In this document: positions 1 through 10,530 of the stretch, piece by piece
Position numbering within the stretch: the stretch's first letter is position 1
Layout: each line of letters begins with the position of its first letter
Assembly (NCBI GenBank): GCA_007570785.1
Contig: ML661885.1
Location: 16,422,223 to 16,486,222 of the forward strand
DNA from: Antilocapra americana
Taxonomy: Eukaryota; Chordata; Mammalia; Artiodactyla; Antilocapridae
DNA: 64,000 bases
Direction: 5' to 3'
Notes under the pieces: generated by a model
What the model saw: the letters and a program-made list of their open reading frames with translations, nothing else
Database searches by the model: none
Told to the model about the DNA's origin: nothing
Program-made: the position numbers and the translations under genes

Positions 1-52
1 TATGCTTGACAACCTTTGTTATTTTTTGTCTTTGCTTCTTTCTCTTCTTGGA

Positions 53-224
53 GTGAAGTGAGTGAAAGTCACTTAGTTGTATCCAACTCTTTGCAACCTC
101 ATGGACTGTATAGTCCATGGAATTCTCTAGGCCAGAATCCTGGAGTGGGTAGCCTTGCCCTTCTCCAGGGGATCTTCCCAACCCAGGGATCAAACCCAGG
201 TCTGCTACACTGCAGGCGGATAGA
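53..224 (-). mobile_element. Bov-tA SINE
   Basis: Reverse complement of the ruminant tRNA-Glu-derived Bov-tA SINE. Read on the plus strand it shows the usual series: a GTATCCAACTCTTTGCAACC-like tail unit, CATGGACTGTATAGTCCATGG, CTGGAGTGGGTAGCC, GGGATCTTCCCAACCCAGGGATC, then the tRNA-like head at the high end. The head is cut short, so the copy lacks the complete A-box end. An open frame of 112 codons crosses it but is only SINE sequence. Confidence 0.9.
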
Positions 225-504
225 CTTAAAAAAAATTCTGTATTACATCTGGACAAAGTTGGTTTGCATTCTGATGGTGGTTTGTAATGCCCTCTCCACT
301 GAATATTTTTTAATTCTCTCAGCATGTCTCATAGTGGAGGTGGGTGAAGGTTAGAATTGTTCTCTCAGTTCTGTTCCCTGTGTTGATTTCAGGACTTGTT
401 TGTTAGTGTCATCTCTAACAGAAGGGCCAGCATGGAACCCCAGTTCCTGGCTCCTTCTAATGTGGCCATGGGTAACCCCAGTAGGATCATGAAGGACACA
501 TAGT

Positions 505-610
505 CCAGTTCAGTTGCTCAGTCATGTCTGACTCTTTGCGACCCCATGAAACGCAGGATGCCAGGCCTCCCTGTCCATCACCAACCCCTGGAGTCCACCC
601 AAACCCATGG
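505..610 (-). mobile_element. BovB LINE, 3' terminal fragment
   Basis: About 105 bp of the BovB 3' end on the minus strand, beginning with the characteristic CAGTTCAGTTGCTCAGTCATG terminus. It is 5' truncated at about 610, where it passes directly into the AT/CA simple repeat. Confidence 0.85.
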
Positions 611-618
611 CCATATAC

Positions 619-664
<46 letters not shown>

Positions 665-1095
665 CTGTTTATATATATATATATATAAGCGTATATATAT
701 ATTTAAAATATAATTATATTATATATTTATATATTGTATATATGTAATATATAATATCATATATTTATATATTATATATAAAATTATATATATTATATAT
801 TTTATAATATATTTTATTTATATAAATATATTTCTTCATAAATATATATTATAAATATATAATATTTATAAACAATATATACAATATATTTAATATATAA
901 AATATAAATATTTAAATACATATATTTAAATATAAATATATTATTCATTATAATTATAATACAGTATATAATATTATATAATATTTATTATAATATTAAT
1001 ATATTAGTATAAATATTTAGCATAAATACTAAGTATATTAAATAATATTAGTAAATATTAATATGTTTTTATACATAGTATATTTTATAAAACTC
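611..1095. repeat. AT-rich island with (TA)n and (CA)n tracts
   Basis: Starts with short TA tracts, an AC run of about 29 bases near 632-660, then over 400 bases almost wholly of A and T made from degenerate TATAAT/ATATTTA units. Many segments are self-complementary, so hairpins or cruciforms are plausible. There are almost no G or C residues until about 1095. Confidence 0.9.
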
Positions 1096-1592
1096 CTCTG
1101 AATGGTGTTCTAAGAAATCACAAACTGGGAAGTAAAATAAGTTCTCATACTGGAAATTTTGACTCATGATTCTGTGTAGTGTTGCTAACTCTATTAGGAG
1201 ATCCAAATGTTATATTATAAAAACACTGTTCAATAACTTTTGCTATAGGCTACAGTTCCTTGTAAAATTATTCTTAAAGCAGTTTTAATATAGACACAAA
1301 GTAAATGAAGAGCATGAAAATGTTAAAAGTATTTTAAGACTATTTATGATTTTGAGAATTCAAGTGTTTCATTCCTGAATCTGAAACATTAATATCTGTC
1401 AAGAATTTGGAAACACTAGGAGAGTACCTTTTTAAAAAAAGTATTAAAAAATTGCTATAAAATTCAGGGAATTTTCTTTGTTATTCAGGATTCCTACAAA
1501 TAAAATTTCATTGGTGAGTTCACAGTCTGCAGTTATACAATATAACAATAGGTGTCAGAGTCATACTCATTGAATAGATTGAAAAGCAGATT
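1096..1592. other. Unclassified A/T-rich single-copy DNA
   Basis: No frame of useful length, no recognisable repeat family and no RNA gene seen. The sequence leads into the target duplication of the Bov-A2 at 1603. Confidence 0.5.
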
Positions 1593-1602
1593 ATAGTTAG
1601 CT

Positions 1603-1883
1603 GCTGCTGCTAAATCACTTCAGTCGTGTCCGACTCCCTGTGACCCTATAGATGGCAGCCCACCAGGCTCCCCCGTCCCTGGGATTCTCCAGGCAAGAAC
1701 ACTGGAGTGGGTTGTCATTTCCTTCTCCAGTGCATGAAAGTGAAAACTGAAAGAGAAAGGGAAAGTGAAGTCACTCAGTCGTGTCCGACTCTTAGCTACC
1801 CCATGGACTACAGTCTACCAAGGTCATCTGTCCATGGGATTTTCCTGCAAGAGTACTGGAGTGGGTTGCCATTGCCTTCTCCA
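1603..1883 (-). mobile_element. Bov-A2 dimeric SINE
   Basis: Two head-to-tail BovA units on the minus strand separated by an AGTGAAAACTGAAAGAGAAAG-like linker; each unit carries its own TCGTGTCCGACTC and CTGGAGTGGGTTG block. Perfect 10-bp target-site duplications ATAGTTAGCT flank it at 1593-1602 and 1884-1893 (the first overlaps the terminal CTG triplets), so the insertion is intact. Confidence 0.93.
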
Positions 1884-1893
1884 ATAGTTAGCT

Positions 1894-2433
1894 AGAGGGA
1901 AAATTATTAATGGAAAATATATCTGAATAATTCTGCAAAAGTAACACAAAGATACATAGAGATGTGAAATATTGAGGAGGTATTAAATATGGAGTGAAGA
2001 AGTCTATCATATAAAAGTCAATTTGAAGTTCTAGAAGCACTAGAGAGGAGTGGGTTCTGAATGTCCAAAAACACTAAAGATATTTTCTCAGACTCAGGAA
2101 GCACAGAAAGTCTCAATCAAAGACAGAATAATATTTTAAGAGCAAAAATAGAGAAAAGCATGTCATTCATAAGGGAAAAATTAAACTGATAGCAGATATG
2201 TCAACAAAAGGGAATAGAAGATGACAGTAAAATAATAGCTTCAAACACTGAGAAAACATTATTGTCAACCATGAATTTAAAACTAAAGGTAAAACAAATT
2301 TTCATTCTAACAAAAACTGAGAGCAAATGGCAAGGAAGTATAACAAGATGAAATAAACACTGGTAAACATTATATAAGATGGGAAGGTGATCAAAGATCA
2401 AGATTTCTGAAGCTCATATATACATTAACCATG
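1894..2433. other. Unclassified DNA
   Basis: A-rich sequence without a recognised element. The 66-codon minus-strand frame at 2201-2401 has no recognisable domain and A/T-driven composition, so I do not call it a gene. Confidence 0.4.
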
Positions 2434-2766
2434 TTGTTCGTTGTTCAGTTGCTAAGTCATGTCTGACTCTTTGCAACCCCATGGATGGACAGCAGCATGC
2501 CAGGCTTCCCTGTCCTTCACTACTTCCTGGAATTTGCTCAAGCTCATGTCCATTAGTCCATGATGCCATCCAATCATCTCATCTCCTGTTGTTCCCATCT
2601 TCTCCTGCCTTCAATCTTTCCCAGCATCAGGTCTTTTCCAATGAGTCAGTTCTTTGCATCATGTGGCCAAAGTATTGGAGCTTCAATTCAGCACAGTCCT
2701 TCTAGTGAATATTCTGGATTGATTTCCTTTAGGATTGACTAGTTTGATCTCCTTTCTGTCCAATGG
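2434..2766 (-). mobile_element. BovB-derived 3' fragment (ART2A-like)
   Basis: Minus-strand copy of the last ~330 bp of BovB, shown by TGACTCTTTGCAACCCCATGG, CATCTCATCTCCTGTTG, CCCAGCATCAGGTCTTTTCC and TGGCCAAAGTATTGGAGCTTC in order. It is visibly more diverged than the BovB that begins at 2772, so it is the older of the two. It ends where the younger copy starts. Confidence 0.85.
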
Positions 2767-2771
2767 ACCAT

Positions 2772-5095
2772 CAGTTCAGTTCAGTCACTCAGTCGTGTCT
2801 GACTCTTTGCAATCCCATGAACCACAGTACACCAGGCCTCCCTGTCCATCACCAATTCCCAGAGGCTACCCAAACTCATGTCTGTTGAGTCAGCAATGCC
2901 ATCCAACCATCTCATCCGCTGTCGTCCCCTTCTTCTCCTGCCCTCAATCTTTCCCAGCATCAGGGTCTTTTGCAATGAGTCAGGTCTTCACCTGATGACC
3001 AAAGTATTGGAGTTTCAGCTTCAACATCAGTCCTTCCAATGAACACCCAGGACTGATCTCCTTTAGGATGGACTGGTTGGACCTCCCTGCAGTCCAAGGG
3101 ACTCTCAAGAGTCTTCTCCAACACCACAGTTCAAAAGCATCAATTCTTTGGCCTCAGCTTTCTTTATAGCCCAACTCTGACATCCATACATGACCACGGG
3201 AAAAACCATAGCCTTGATTGGATGGAAATTGTTGGCAAAGTAATGTCTCTGCTTCTTAATATAACATCTAGGCTGGTCATAACTTTGCTTCCAAGGAGCA
3301 TGTGACTTTTAATTTCATGGCTGGAATCACCATCTGCAGTAATTTTGGAGCCCAGAAAAATAAAATCAGCCACTGTTTCCACTGTCTCCCTGTCTATTTG
3401 CCATGAAGTTATGACTGGATGCCATAATCTTAGTTTTCTGAATGTTGAGCTATAAGCCAACTTTTTCACTCTCCTCTTTCACTTTCATCAAGAGGCTCTT
3501 TAGTTCTTCTTTGCTTTCTGCCATAAGAGTGGTGTCATCTGCATGTCTGAGGTTATTGATATTTCTTCCAGCAATCTTGATTCCAGCTTGTGCTTCCTCC
3601 AGCCCAGCGTTTCTCATGATGTACTCTGCATACAAGTTAAATAAGCAGGGTGACAATATACAGCTTTGATGTCCTCCTTTCCCGATTTGAAACCAGTCTG
3701 TTGTTCCACGTCCAGTTCTAACTGCTGCTTCCTGACCTGCGTACAGGTTTCTCAAGAGGCAAGTCAGGTAGTCTGGTATTCCCATCTCTTGAAGAATTTT
3801 CCACAGTTTATTGTGACCCACACAGTCAAAGGCTTTGGCATAGTCAATAAAGCAGAAATAGATATTTTTCTGGTACTCTCTTGCTTTTTTGATGATCCGT
3901 CGGATGTTGGCAATTTGATCTCTGGTTTCTCTGCCTTTTCTAAAACCAGCTTGAACATCTGAAAGTTCACGGTTCATGTATTGCTGAAGCCTGGCTTGGA
4001 GAATTTTGAGCGTTACTTTACTAGCTTGTGAGACGTGTGCAATTGTGTGGTAGTCTGAGCATTCTTTGGCATTGCCTTTCTTTGGGATAGGAATGAAAAC
4101 TGACCTTGTTCAGTCCCATGGCCACTGTTGAGTTTTCCAAATTTGCTGGCATATTGAATGTAGCACTTTCACAGCATCATCTTTCAGGATTTGAAATAGC
4201 TCAACTGGAATTCCATCACCTCCACTAGCTTTGTTCGTAGTAATGTTTCCTAAGGCCCACTTGACTTCACATTCCAGGATGTCTGGCTCTAGGTGAGGGA
4301 TCACACCATCATGATTATCTGGGTGGTGAAGGTTCTTTTTTGTACAGTTCTTCTGTGTATTCTTGCCACCCCTTCTTAATATCTTCTGCTTCTGTTAGGT
4401 CTACACCATTTCTCTCCTTTATTGAGCCCATCTTTGCATGAAATGTTCCTTTGGTATCTCTAATTTTCTTGAAGAGATCTCTAGTCTTTTCCATTGTATT
4501 GTTTTCCTCTACTTCTTTGCACTGCTTACTGAGGAAGGCTTTCTTATCTCTTCTTGCTATTCTTTGGAACTCTGCATTCAGTTGCATATATCTTTCCTTC
4601 TCTCCTTTGCTTTTCTCTTCTCTTCTTTTCACAGCTATTTGTAAGGCCTCCTCAGACAGCCATTTTCCTATTTTGCACTTCTTTTTCTTGGGGATGATCT
4701 TGATCCCTGTCTCTTGTACAGTGTCATGAACCTCTGTCCATAGTTCATCAGGCACTCGGTCTATCAGATCTAGTCCCTTAAATCTATTTGTCACTTCCAC
4801 TGTATAATCATAAGGGATTTGATTTAGGTCATACCTGAATGGTCTAGTGGTTTCCCCCACTTTCTCCAATTTCAGTCTGAATTTGTCAATAAGAAGTTCA
4901 TGATCTGAGCCACAGTCAGCTCCTGGTCTTGTTTCTGCTGACTGTATACAGCTTCTCCATCTTTGGCTGCAAAGAATTTAATCAATCTGTTTTTGACATT
5001 GGCCATCTGGTGACGTCCATGTGTAGAATCTTCTCTTGTGTTGTTGAAAGAGCATGTTTGCTATGACCAGTGCATTCTCTTGGCAAAACTATAGG
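2772..5095 (-). mobile_element. BovB (RTE-clade) LINE, 5'-truncated
   Basis: About 2.3 kb of BovB on the minus strand. Read from 2772 it runs from the CAGTTCAGTTCAGTCACTCAG 3' terminus through the C-terminal region, reverse transcriptase and the linker that follows the endonuclease. The apurinic-endonuclease domain at the 5' end is absent. BovB is known to have entered ruminants by horizontal transfer; that is family knowledge, not visible here. No clear target duplication was found at the 5' end near 5095. Confidence 0.92.
3164..4869 (-). pseudogene. BovB ORF relic: linker and reverse transcriptase
   Basis: The BovB reading frame survives in pieces broken by stops and frameshifts: 4315-4869 (Lys/Glu-rich linker after the endonuclease), 4110-4304 (start of the RT domain, with GGDGIPVELFQ), 3450-3977 (RT palm) and 3164-3469 (C-terminal part). 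In the palm piece the conserved F-DYAKAFDCV block is present, but the catalytic YADD reads HADD, a Tyr-to-His change. Together with the lesions and the missing endonuclease this copy is dead. Confidence 0.88.
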
Positions 5096-6180
5096 GATTT
5101 TCAGTTCAGGTGTGTATACTAAAAATAGTTGAGAGGTATTCCATTCCCAGATAAGGTAAAATAGGCCACTCCCACTTCCCTCTGTTTCTTCTACTGAATG
5201 CAGCTATAAAACCTGAACAGAATGCACAGGGCAGTTATTGGAAGATTTTCAAAAAGTAATGAGTAGCAGGCAGATTTGGGAAGAAGGCAAGTATTTGAAG
5301 TATCACTGGACTGGTGGTGGATACCAATCTGCCTCCTGGCTCCTGTATTCCGCCACCCTGGATTCAATGCAGCCTGAATCTTAAAATGGGACTGCTAGGG
5401 AAAAGGGGCAGGAGAGAGACGCAGAAAGAGACAGACAGACACAGAGATGGGGAGAGACAACGGGACCCTCAGTGTCTTCTGTTAGTTCTGACTGGAGTGG
5501 TAGTGAGGACATCTAGTGCTTAGAGAAAGTAGAAATCACCCATTTTGCTTCTCTGTTCTCTTGTACCACATCCCCCAAGCATTCCCATAATGGTTGTGGC
5601 AGCCAAAGCAACAAGAGGCAAGTTAAAATCTAAAGCCCCGAGGAGGGAACCCTTTGTCCCTGATTAGAGATTGGAGAAGTGGTAGTTCCCAGATGGTTGG
5701 ATGAACACTTGTTGCTTTTTCTTCTCTTCCTGTTTCCCTACCATTTAGCCCCAAAGCTGGTAAACTCATGGGAAGTACACAGCAGACTAGGGTAAATAAA
5801 GTCCTAGCTTTCTGGCCAGAAGACCAGGGGTAGTGGTGCATGAGAGAGGAGGAAAGTTCTGGGGAGATTTCAGAGAAGGAAGCCATTGAGAAAGTGACCC
5901 TTTAGGCTGTTTATGAGTTCCTGGGCTCACCCTTGGGTTGTTCAAGCCTGGATCTGAAACAGCATACACAGACTTTGATAACTGGACCGTGATATACAGA
6001 CCACTACCAAAATCCAAGACTAGTCAAAGACATACATACACGAGAGATCAGAACAGCACTGCTTTGAAAATTGAACTGACACTTCAGCCACTGAATGTAT
6101 GAGTCCAACTAGTGGACTGAATCCAACTGGGAAATTTCCTGCTTAAAGAAAAATTTCAGTACTCTCATAAGATTCAAATA
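5096..6180. other. Unclassified DNA, possibly old repeat
   Basis: About 1.1 kb without a confident assignment. A purine-rich GAGAGAC/CAGACAGA stretch lies near 5410-5460. The stretch 5900-6010 has the flavour of very old L1 5'UTR sequence, but I cannot support that firmly. Small frames here are overlapping and without domains. Confidence 0.35.
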
Positions 6181-6239
6181 AGGCCCAGTGACTTTTAAGG
6201 AAATATTAAAAATGTCTGGGATACAAAGTTCATATACCT

Positions 6240-6312
6240 AATAGCCATTTGAATGTCTTATTTTGAAAAATGCCTATGCAATTCCTTTGCCCTTTTAAAA
6301 TGGGATTGCTTC
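6240..6312 (-). mobile_element. Ancient L1 fragment
   Basis: Short diverged L1 ORF2-end match on the minus strand (GCCATTTGAATGTCTTATTTTG ... CTTTGCCCTTTTAAAATGGG, the complement of the usual ATTAAAAAATGGGCAAAG block). It directly abuts the inverted part of the younger L1. Confidence 0.55.
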
Positions 6313-6656
6313 AATGGTGAATGGAATTGTTTCCTTAATTTCTCTTTATGTTTTCTCATTGTTAGTGTATAGAAATGCAAGAGATTTCTGTGTGTTGATT
6401 TTATATCGTGCAACTTTACTATATTCACTGATTAGCTCTAGTAATTTTCTGGTAGAGTCTTTAGGGTTTTCTATGTAGAGGATCACGTCGTCTGCAAAGA
6501 GTGAGAGTTTTACTTCTTCTTTTCCAATCTGGATTCCTTTTATTTCTTTTTCTGCTCTGATTGCTGTGGCCAAGACTTCCAAAATTTATGGCCAAGACTT
6601 TCAAAAATTATGTTGAATACTAGTGGTGAGAGTGGGCACCCTTGTTTTGTTCCTGA
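6313..6656 (-). mobile_element. L1 (ruminant), 5'-inverted segment, ORF2 RT
   Basis: Minus-strand L1 ORF2 reverse-transcriptase segment. The frame 6346-6582 carries the L1 catalytic block [12 protein letters not shown], so the Asp pair is intact in this fragment. A small internal duplication repeats TGGCCAAGACTT near 6569-6600. It is followed immediately by the downstream ORF2 part in the opposite orientation, so the two form one 5'-inverted insertion. Confidence 0.9.
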
Positions 6657-7575
6657 ATTCACCATCGAAACAAAAAGAATAAAATACTTAGGAATATATC
6701 TACCTAAAGAAACAAAAGACCTATATATAGAAAACTATAAAACACTGATGAAAGAAATCAAAGAGGACACAAATAGATGGAGAAATATACCGTGTTCATG
6801 GATTGGAAGAATCAATATAGTGAAAATGAGTATACTACCCAGAGCAATCTATAGATTCAATGCAATTCCTATCAAGCTACCAGAGGTCTTTTTCAGAGAA
6901 CTAGAACAAATAATTTCACAATTTGTATGGAAATACAAAAAACCTTGAATAGCCAAAGCAATCTTGAGAAAGAAGAATGGAACTGGAGGAATCAACCTGC
7001 CTGACTTTAGGCTATACTACAAAGCCACAGTCATCAAGACAGTATGGTTCTGGCACAAAGACAGAAATATAGATCAATGGAACAAAATAGAAAGCCCAGA
7101 GATAAATCCACACACATATGGACACCTTATCTTTGACAAAGGAGGCAAAAATATACAATGAAGAAAAGACAATCTCTTTAACAAGTGGTGCTGGGAAAAC
7201 TGGTCAACCACTTGTAAAAGAATGAAATTAGAACACTTTCTAACACCATACACAAAAATAAACTCAAAATGGATCAAAGATCTAAATGTAAGACCAGAAA
7301 CTATAAAACTACTAGAGGAAAACATAGGCAAAACACTCTCCGACATAAACCAAAACAGGATCCCCTATGACCCATCTCCCAGAATATTGGAGATAAAAGC
7401 AAAAATAAGCAAATGGGACCTAATTAAAATTAAAAGCTTCTGCATGACAAAGGAAACTAAAAGCAAGGTGAAAAGGCAGCCTTAAGAATGGAGAAAATAA
7501 TAGCCAATGAAGCAACGGACAAACAATTAATCTCAAAAATATACAAGCAACTCCTGCAGCTCAATTACAGAAAAA
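6657..7575 (+). mobile_element. L1 (ruminant), direct segment of the same insertion
   Basis: Plus-strand L1 ORF2 from just after the RT palm to the C-terminal domain. Frames at 6610-6948, 6964-7161 and 7222-7485 are one ORF2 broken by stops, for example CCTTGA for CCTCGA near 6946. The conserved [17 protein letters not shown] block lies at about 6791-6841. The copy stops at 7575 in an A-rich stretch inside ORF2, without the last ~100 codons, 3'UTR or poly(A). Confidence 0.9.
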
Positions 7576-7579
7576 TACA

Positions 7580-7835
7580 TTAGGAGTTCTATCTCTAGAG
7601 TCTTCACCCGGGTTTGAATTCAAAGTGTTGGCCCCAACACTTAGTAAATAAGTTGTTGTGGGTAAATCATGACAACTTTCTGTTTCACAATCTGAAAATT
7701 GAAGCTGATAGTATTATTACCTTATAGGATTTTTGAGCTGATTAAATGAGATAATATCAATACATGTAAAGTGATTGGGGATATTCTGGGACATAATAAG
7801 TGTACAATACATTTTAGTAATCATCATAACTATTA
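7580..7835 (+). mobile_element. MIR SINE
   Basis: Diverged mammalian-wide interspersed repeat. Its core-like and 3' parts read ...CTGTTTCACAATCTGAAAAT...TATTATTACCTTATAGGATTTTTGAG...ATTAAATGAGATAATATC...TGTAAAGTGATTGG, ending in the usual ACATAATAAGTGTACAATA tail. Confidence 0.8.
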
Positions 7836-8298
7836 TGATTATCTCTAAGATTTAATATATGAAAACTGAGAGAGAGAGAGAGAGACTCTCTCAGAAGGAG
7901 TCTCTCCTGCTGAGATCATGTGCTTTGAGAGGAACATAAACCTGGAGCTGCTGGTAGACATTTTTCCACTGGAGGGAGCCACAGTTCAGAGGAAAACAGA
8001 GGCAATGGGTGGGCAAAGCCACTTCAACATACTTGGAGCACCTGGGTTTAGCCATTCCTGAAGCTGCCATACCCCGGACTTACCACTTACTGGGGCAATA
8101 AGTAAGTCACTTCGAGTTGGGTTTCTGACACTAGCAAATAAAATTGTTTTGGTCATTTCCACACATCCTCACATGTCTTACATAGTGCTCCACCCTTCAC
8201 CTAAAGCACACTCTATTTATAGAAACTGCCACTCAAAAAAAAAATACTTCCCCATTTTTTTAAATAAGTAAAACCCAACCATTCAGCCTGATACTGAA
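7836..8298. other. Single-copy DNA with a short (GA)n
   Basis: A (GA)n tract of about 18 bases lies at 7868-7885 followed by its complement CTCTCTC, giving a small potential hairpin. Nothing else is recognised before the BovB tail. Confidence 0.5.
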
Positions 8299-8308
8299 CA
8301 TCCTTTTT

Positions 8309-8507
8309 CAGTCAGTTCAGTTCGCTCAGTCATGTCAGACTCTAAGACCCCATGGACTGCAGCATGCCAGGCTTCCCTGTCCATCACCAACTCCTGGAGC
8401 CTACTCAAACTCATGTCCATCACGTTGGTGATGCCATCCAACCATCTCATCCTTTGTCATCCCCTTCTCCTCCTGCCTTCAATCTTTCCCAGCATCAGGG
8501 TCTTTTC
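8309..8507 (-). mobile_element. BovB/ART2A 3' fragment with target duplication
   Basis: About 200 bp of the BovB 3' end on the minus strand, from CAGTCAGTTCAGTTCGCTCAG to AGCATCAGGGTCTTTTC. Perfect 10-bp direct repeats CATCCTTTTT at 8299-8308 and 8508-8517 bracket it, so it is a complete, heavily 5'-truncated insertion. Confidence 0.9.
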
Positions 8508-8517
8508 CATCCTTTTT

Positions 8518-8896
8518 GACTTAGTCCATCCTTTTCTTTGGACTTAGTGCAAATCTACTTTTCCAGCTTTATGTTTTACTCTCCCAGACTTTTCATCTTT
8601 CTGATGGGCTGAATGGCTGTTTCCTTACCAGGTTCTTAAATATACTGTTTCTGTGCCTCTAAGTTTGGCTGCCTCTCACCTGAAATAGAATACCTTGCCT
8701 GTCCATTTAATAAGTGACTTCTCATCTTTCAAGGTCTTTTGCAAATGTCACTCTTCTCGGAAAACACGCTTTATTAGGAAATGGAAGGGCTGTCCTAACT
8801 TTTATAGATCTTTTTTACTCCTTCTACAGCGTGCATCACTGCTTTTTGGTATGAATATTATTGTTAGTTTAAAAATTGGGATGCTTAAAAAGTTCG
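8518..8896. other. Single-copy DNA
   Basis: No gene, RNA or repeat recognised. The 68-codon plus frame at 8695-8901 has no identifiable domain. Confidence 0.4.
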
Positions 8897-8908
8897 TATG
8901 ATATCATG

Positions 8909-9130
8909 TGTGCATGCTAAGTTGCTTCAGTTGTGTCCAACTCTTTGTGATCCCATGGACTGTAGCCTCCCAGGCTCCTCTGTTCATGGGGTTCTCCAGT
9001 CAAGAATACTGGAGTGGGTTGTCATTTCCTCCTTTAGGGGATCTTGCCAACCCAGGGATTAAACCTGTGTCTCCTGTGTCTCTTACATTGGCAGGTGGGC
9101 TCTTTAGCACTAGTGCCACCTGGGAAACCC
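8909..9130 (-). mobile_element. Bov-tA SINE
   Basis: Complete minus-strand Bov-tA with a CATGCTAAGTTGCTTCAGTTG tail and a GTGCCACCTGGGAAACCC tRNA-like head. An extra TCTCCTGTG unit is repeated in the middle. Imperfect target duplication TATGATATCATG / TATGATACCATG on the two sides. Confidence 0.92.
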
Positions 9131-9400
9131 ATATGATACCATGGATTCCCTTACATACGGAATAACACCCTACCACTTTTGTGTACAAAGGCTCACACAA
9201 TGTGGCTCTTTTCCAGCTTCTCTGATGTCATAGAGATGATTGTCTCCCCTCAATATGCCCCAGGCTAATAGGCCTTACTTACATTCTTCAGAAAACCCAG
9301 CTTTTCCTGCCATTGATCAGCCATTGCCACTTGCCTATGAGACTCTGCTTCCATATCTTCCTATGGTTGATAATTTATTAACATGGTTTATTTAAGGTCC
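9131..9400. other. Single-copy DNA
   Basis: No recognised gene or element. Confidence 0.4.
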
Positions 9401-9410
9401 TTTCTCAAAG

Positions 9411-9699
9411 ACCTGCCCTGATAGTTCAGTTGGTAAATAATCCACCTTCAGTGCCAGGAGAACTGGGTCAGGAAGATCCGCTGGAGAAGGGATAGGCTGT
9501 CCATATCAGTATTCTTGGGTTTCCCTTGTGGCTCAGCTGGTAAAGAACTGGCCTGCAATGCAGGAGACCTGTGTTAGATCCCTGGGTTGTGAAGATCCCC
9601 TGGAGAAGGGAAAGGCTACCCACTCCAGTATTCTGGCCTGGAGAATTCCATGGACTGTATAGTCGCAAAGAGTCAGACATGATTGAGAGAATTCCACTT
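9411..9699 (+). mobile_element. Bov-tA3-type SINE (two tRNA-like heads)
   Basis: Plus-strand SINE with two successive tRNA-Glu-like heads: ACCTGCCCTGATAGTTCAGTTGG at 9411 and GGGTTTCCCTTGTGGCTCAGC at about 9519, followed by one BovA body ending at AGTCAGACATGATTGAGAG. Perfect 10-bp duplications TTTCTCAAAG at 9401-9410 and 9700-9709 define the insertion. Confidence 0.9.
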
Positions 9700-9709
9700 T
9701 TTCTCAAAG

Positions 9710-9947
9710 AGGCCTTTAAGGCCATCCTAGCTAAATTTGCCCCTACCCTCACCCTGGAACCCCTATCATATTATACTATGTGATTTTCTCTGTAGAATTT
9801 TCAAGTGTCTTGCATTACTATGTTTGTTTCTGCTTGGATGTCTTTTCAGCCTCTTCTCCCAACTCCACTAGGTAAATAATTCTATGATGGGCAGGATCAT
9901 TTTGATTTTGTTTAATACTGTATTTATATCACATAGAACAGAGGCTG
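9710..9947. other. Single-copy DNA
   Basis: No recognised gene or element. Confidence 0.4.
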
Positions 9948-10148
9948 GGCTTCTCTGGTGGCTCAGATGCTAAAGAATGTGCCAGCAATGCAGGAGACCT
10001 GGTTTGATCACTGGGTCAGGAAGATCCCTTAGAGAAGGGAATAGCTACCCACTCCGGTATTCTTGTCTGGAGAATCCCATTGACAGAGGAACCTAGTGGG
10101 CTATAGTCCACAGGGTTGCAAAGAGTAGGATACAACTGAATGACTAAG
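9948..10148 (+). mobile_element. Bov-tA SINE
   Basis: Plus-strand copy: GGGCTTCTCTGGTGGCTCAG head (A box), GGTTTGATCACTGGG as a degenerate B box, then CCACTCCGGTATTCTTG and a GAATGACTAAG end with a short TGCACGCATGCAC tail. Confidence 0.92.
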
Positions 10149-10446
10149 TATGCACGCATGCACTGTTCTAACTTCAAATTTATATTTTACTAGAGTTCAA
10201 GCCAATCAATCTGCATTTTCTGAGAAGTCTGGGAATTGAGCTCAATAGGTAGGGTACTTGATGCAAGGAAACTGCTGTGATGTACTACAAATAGTGAAAT
10301 AATGCATGACTTAGACCACTTGTCTTTAGGACATGTGCCTTTTGTTTATTTGTATTTTGCTATGAAAGTGGCAGATTTATGAATATATAGTTTCATGGCT
10401 TTACAGGTCTATCTTGAGTTTCCTTTAGTAAGGGTGTATCATGGAT
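10149..10446. other. Single-copy DNA
   Basis: No recognised gene or element. Confidence 0.4.
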
Positions 10447-10530
10447 ATACAGGGAAGACTGGCATGCTACAGCCCAGGGAGCCTCAAAGAGTCAGCTGTG
10501 ACTGAGTGACTGAACTGAGCTGAACTGAAG
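10447..10530 (+). mobile_element. BovB/BovA 3' terminal fragment
   Basis: Only the last ~80 bp: CTGGCATGCTACAGCCCAGGG...TCAAAGAGTCAGCTGTGACTGAGTGACTGAACTGAGCTGAACTGAA. The short direct repeat GGATAT occurs on both sides, consistent with a tiny truncated insertion. Confidence 0.75.

Noticed and set aside
9519..9620. tRNA-like sequence with A and B box motifs
   Set aside because: It is the tRNA-Glu-derived head of a Bov-tA SINE; no cloverleaf or acceptor end is preserved.
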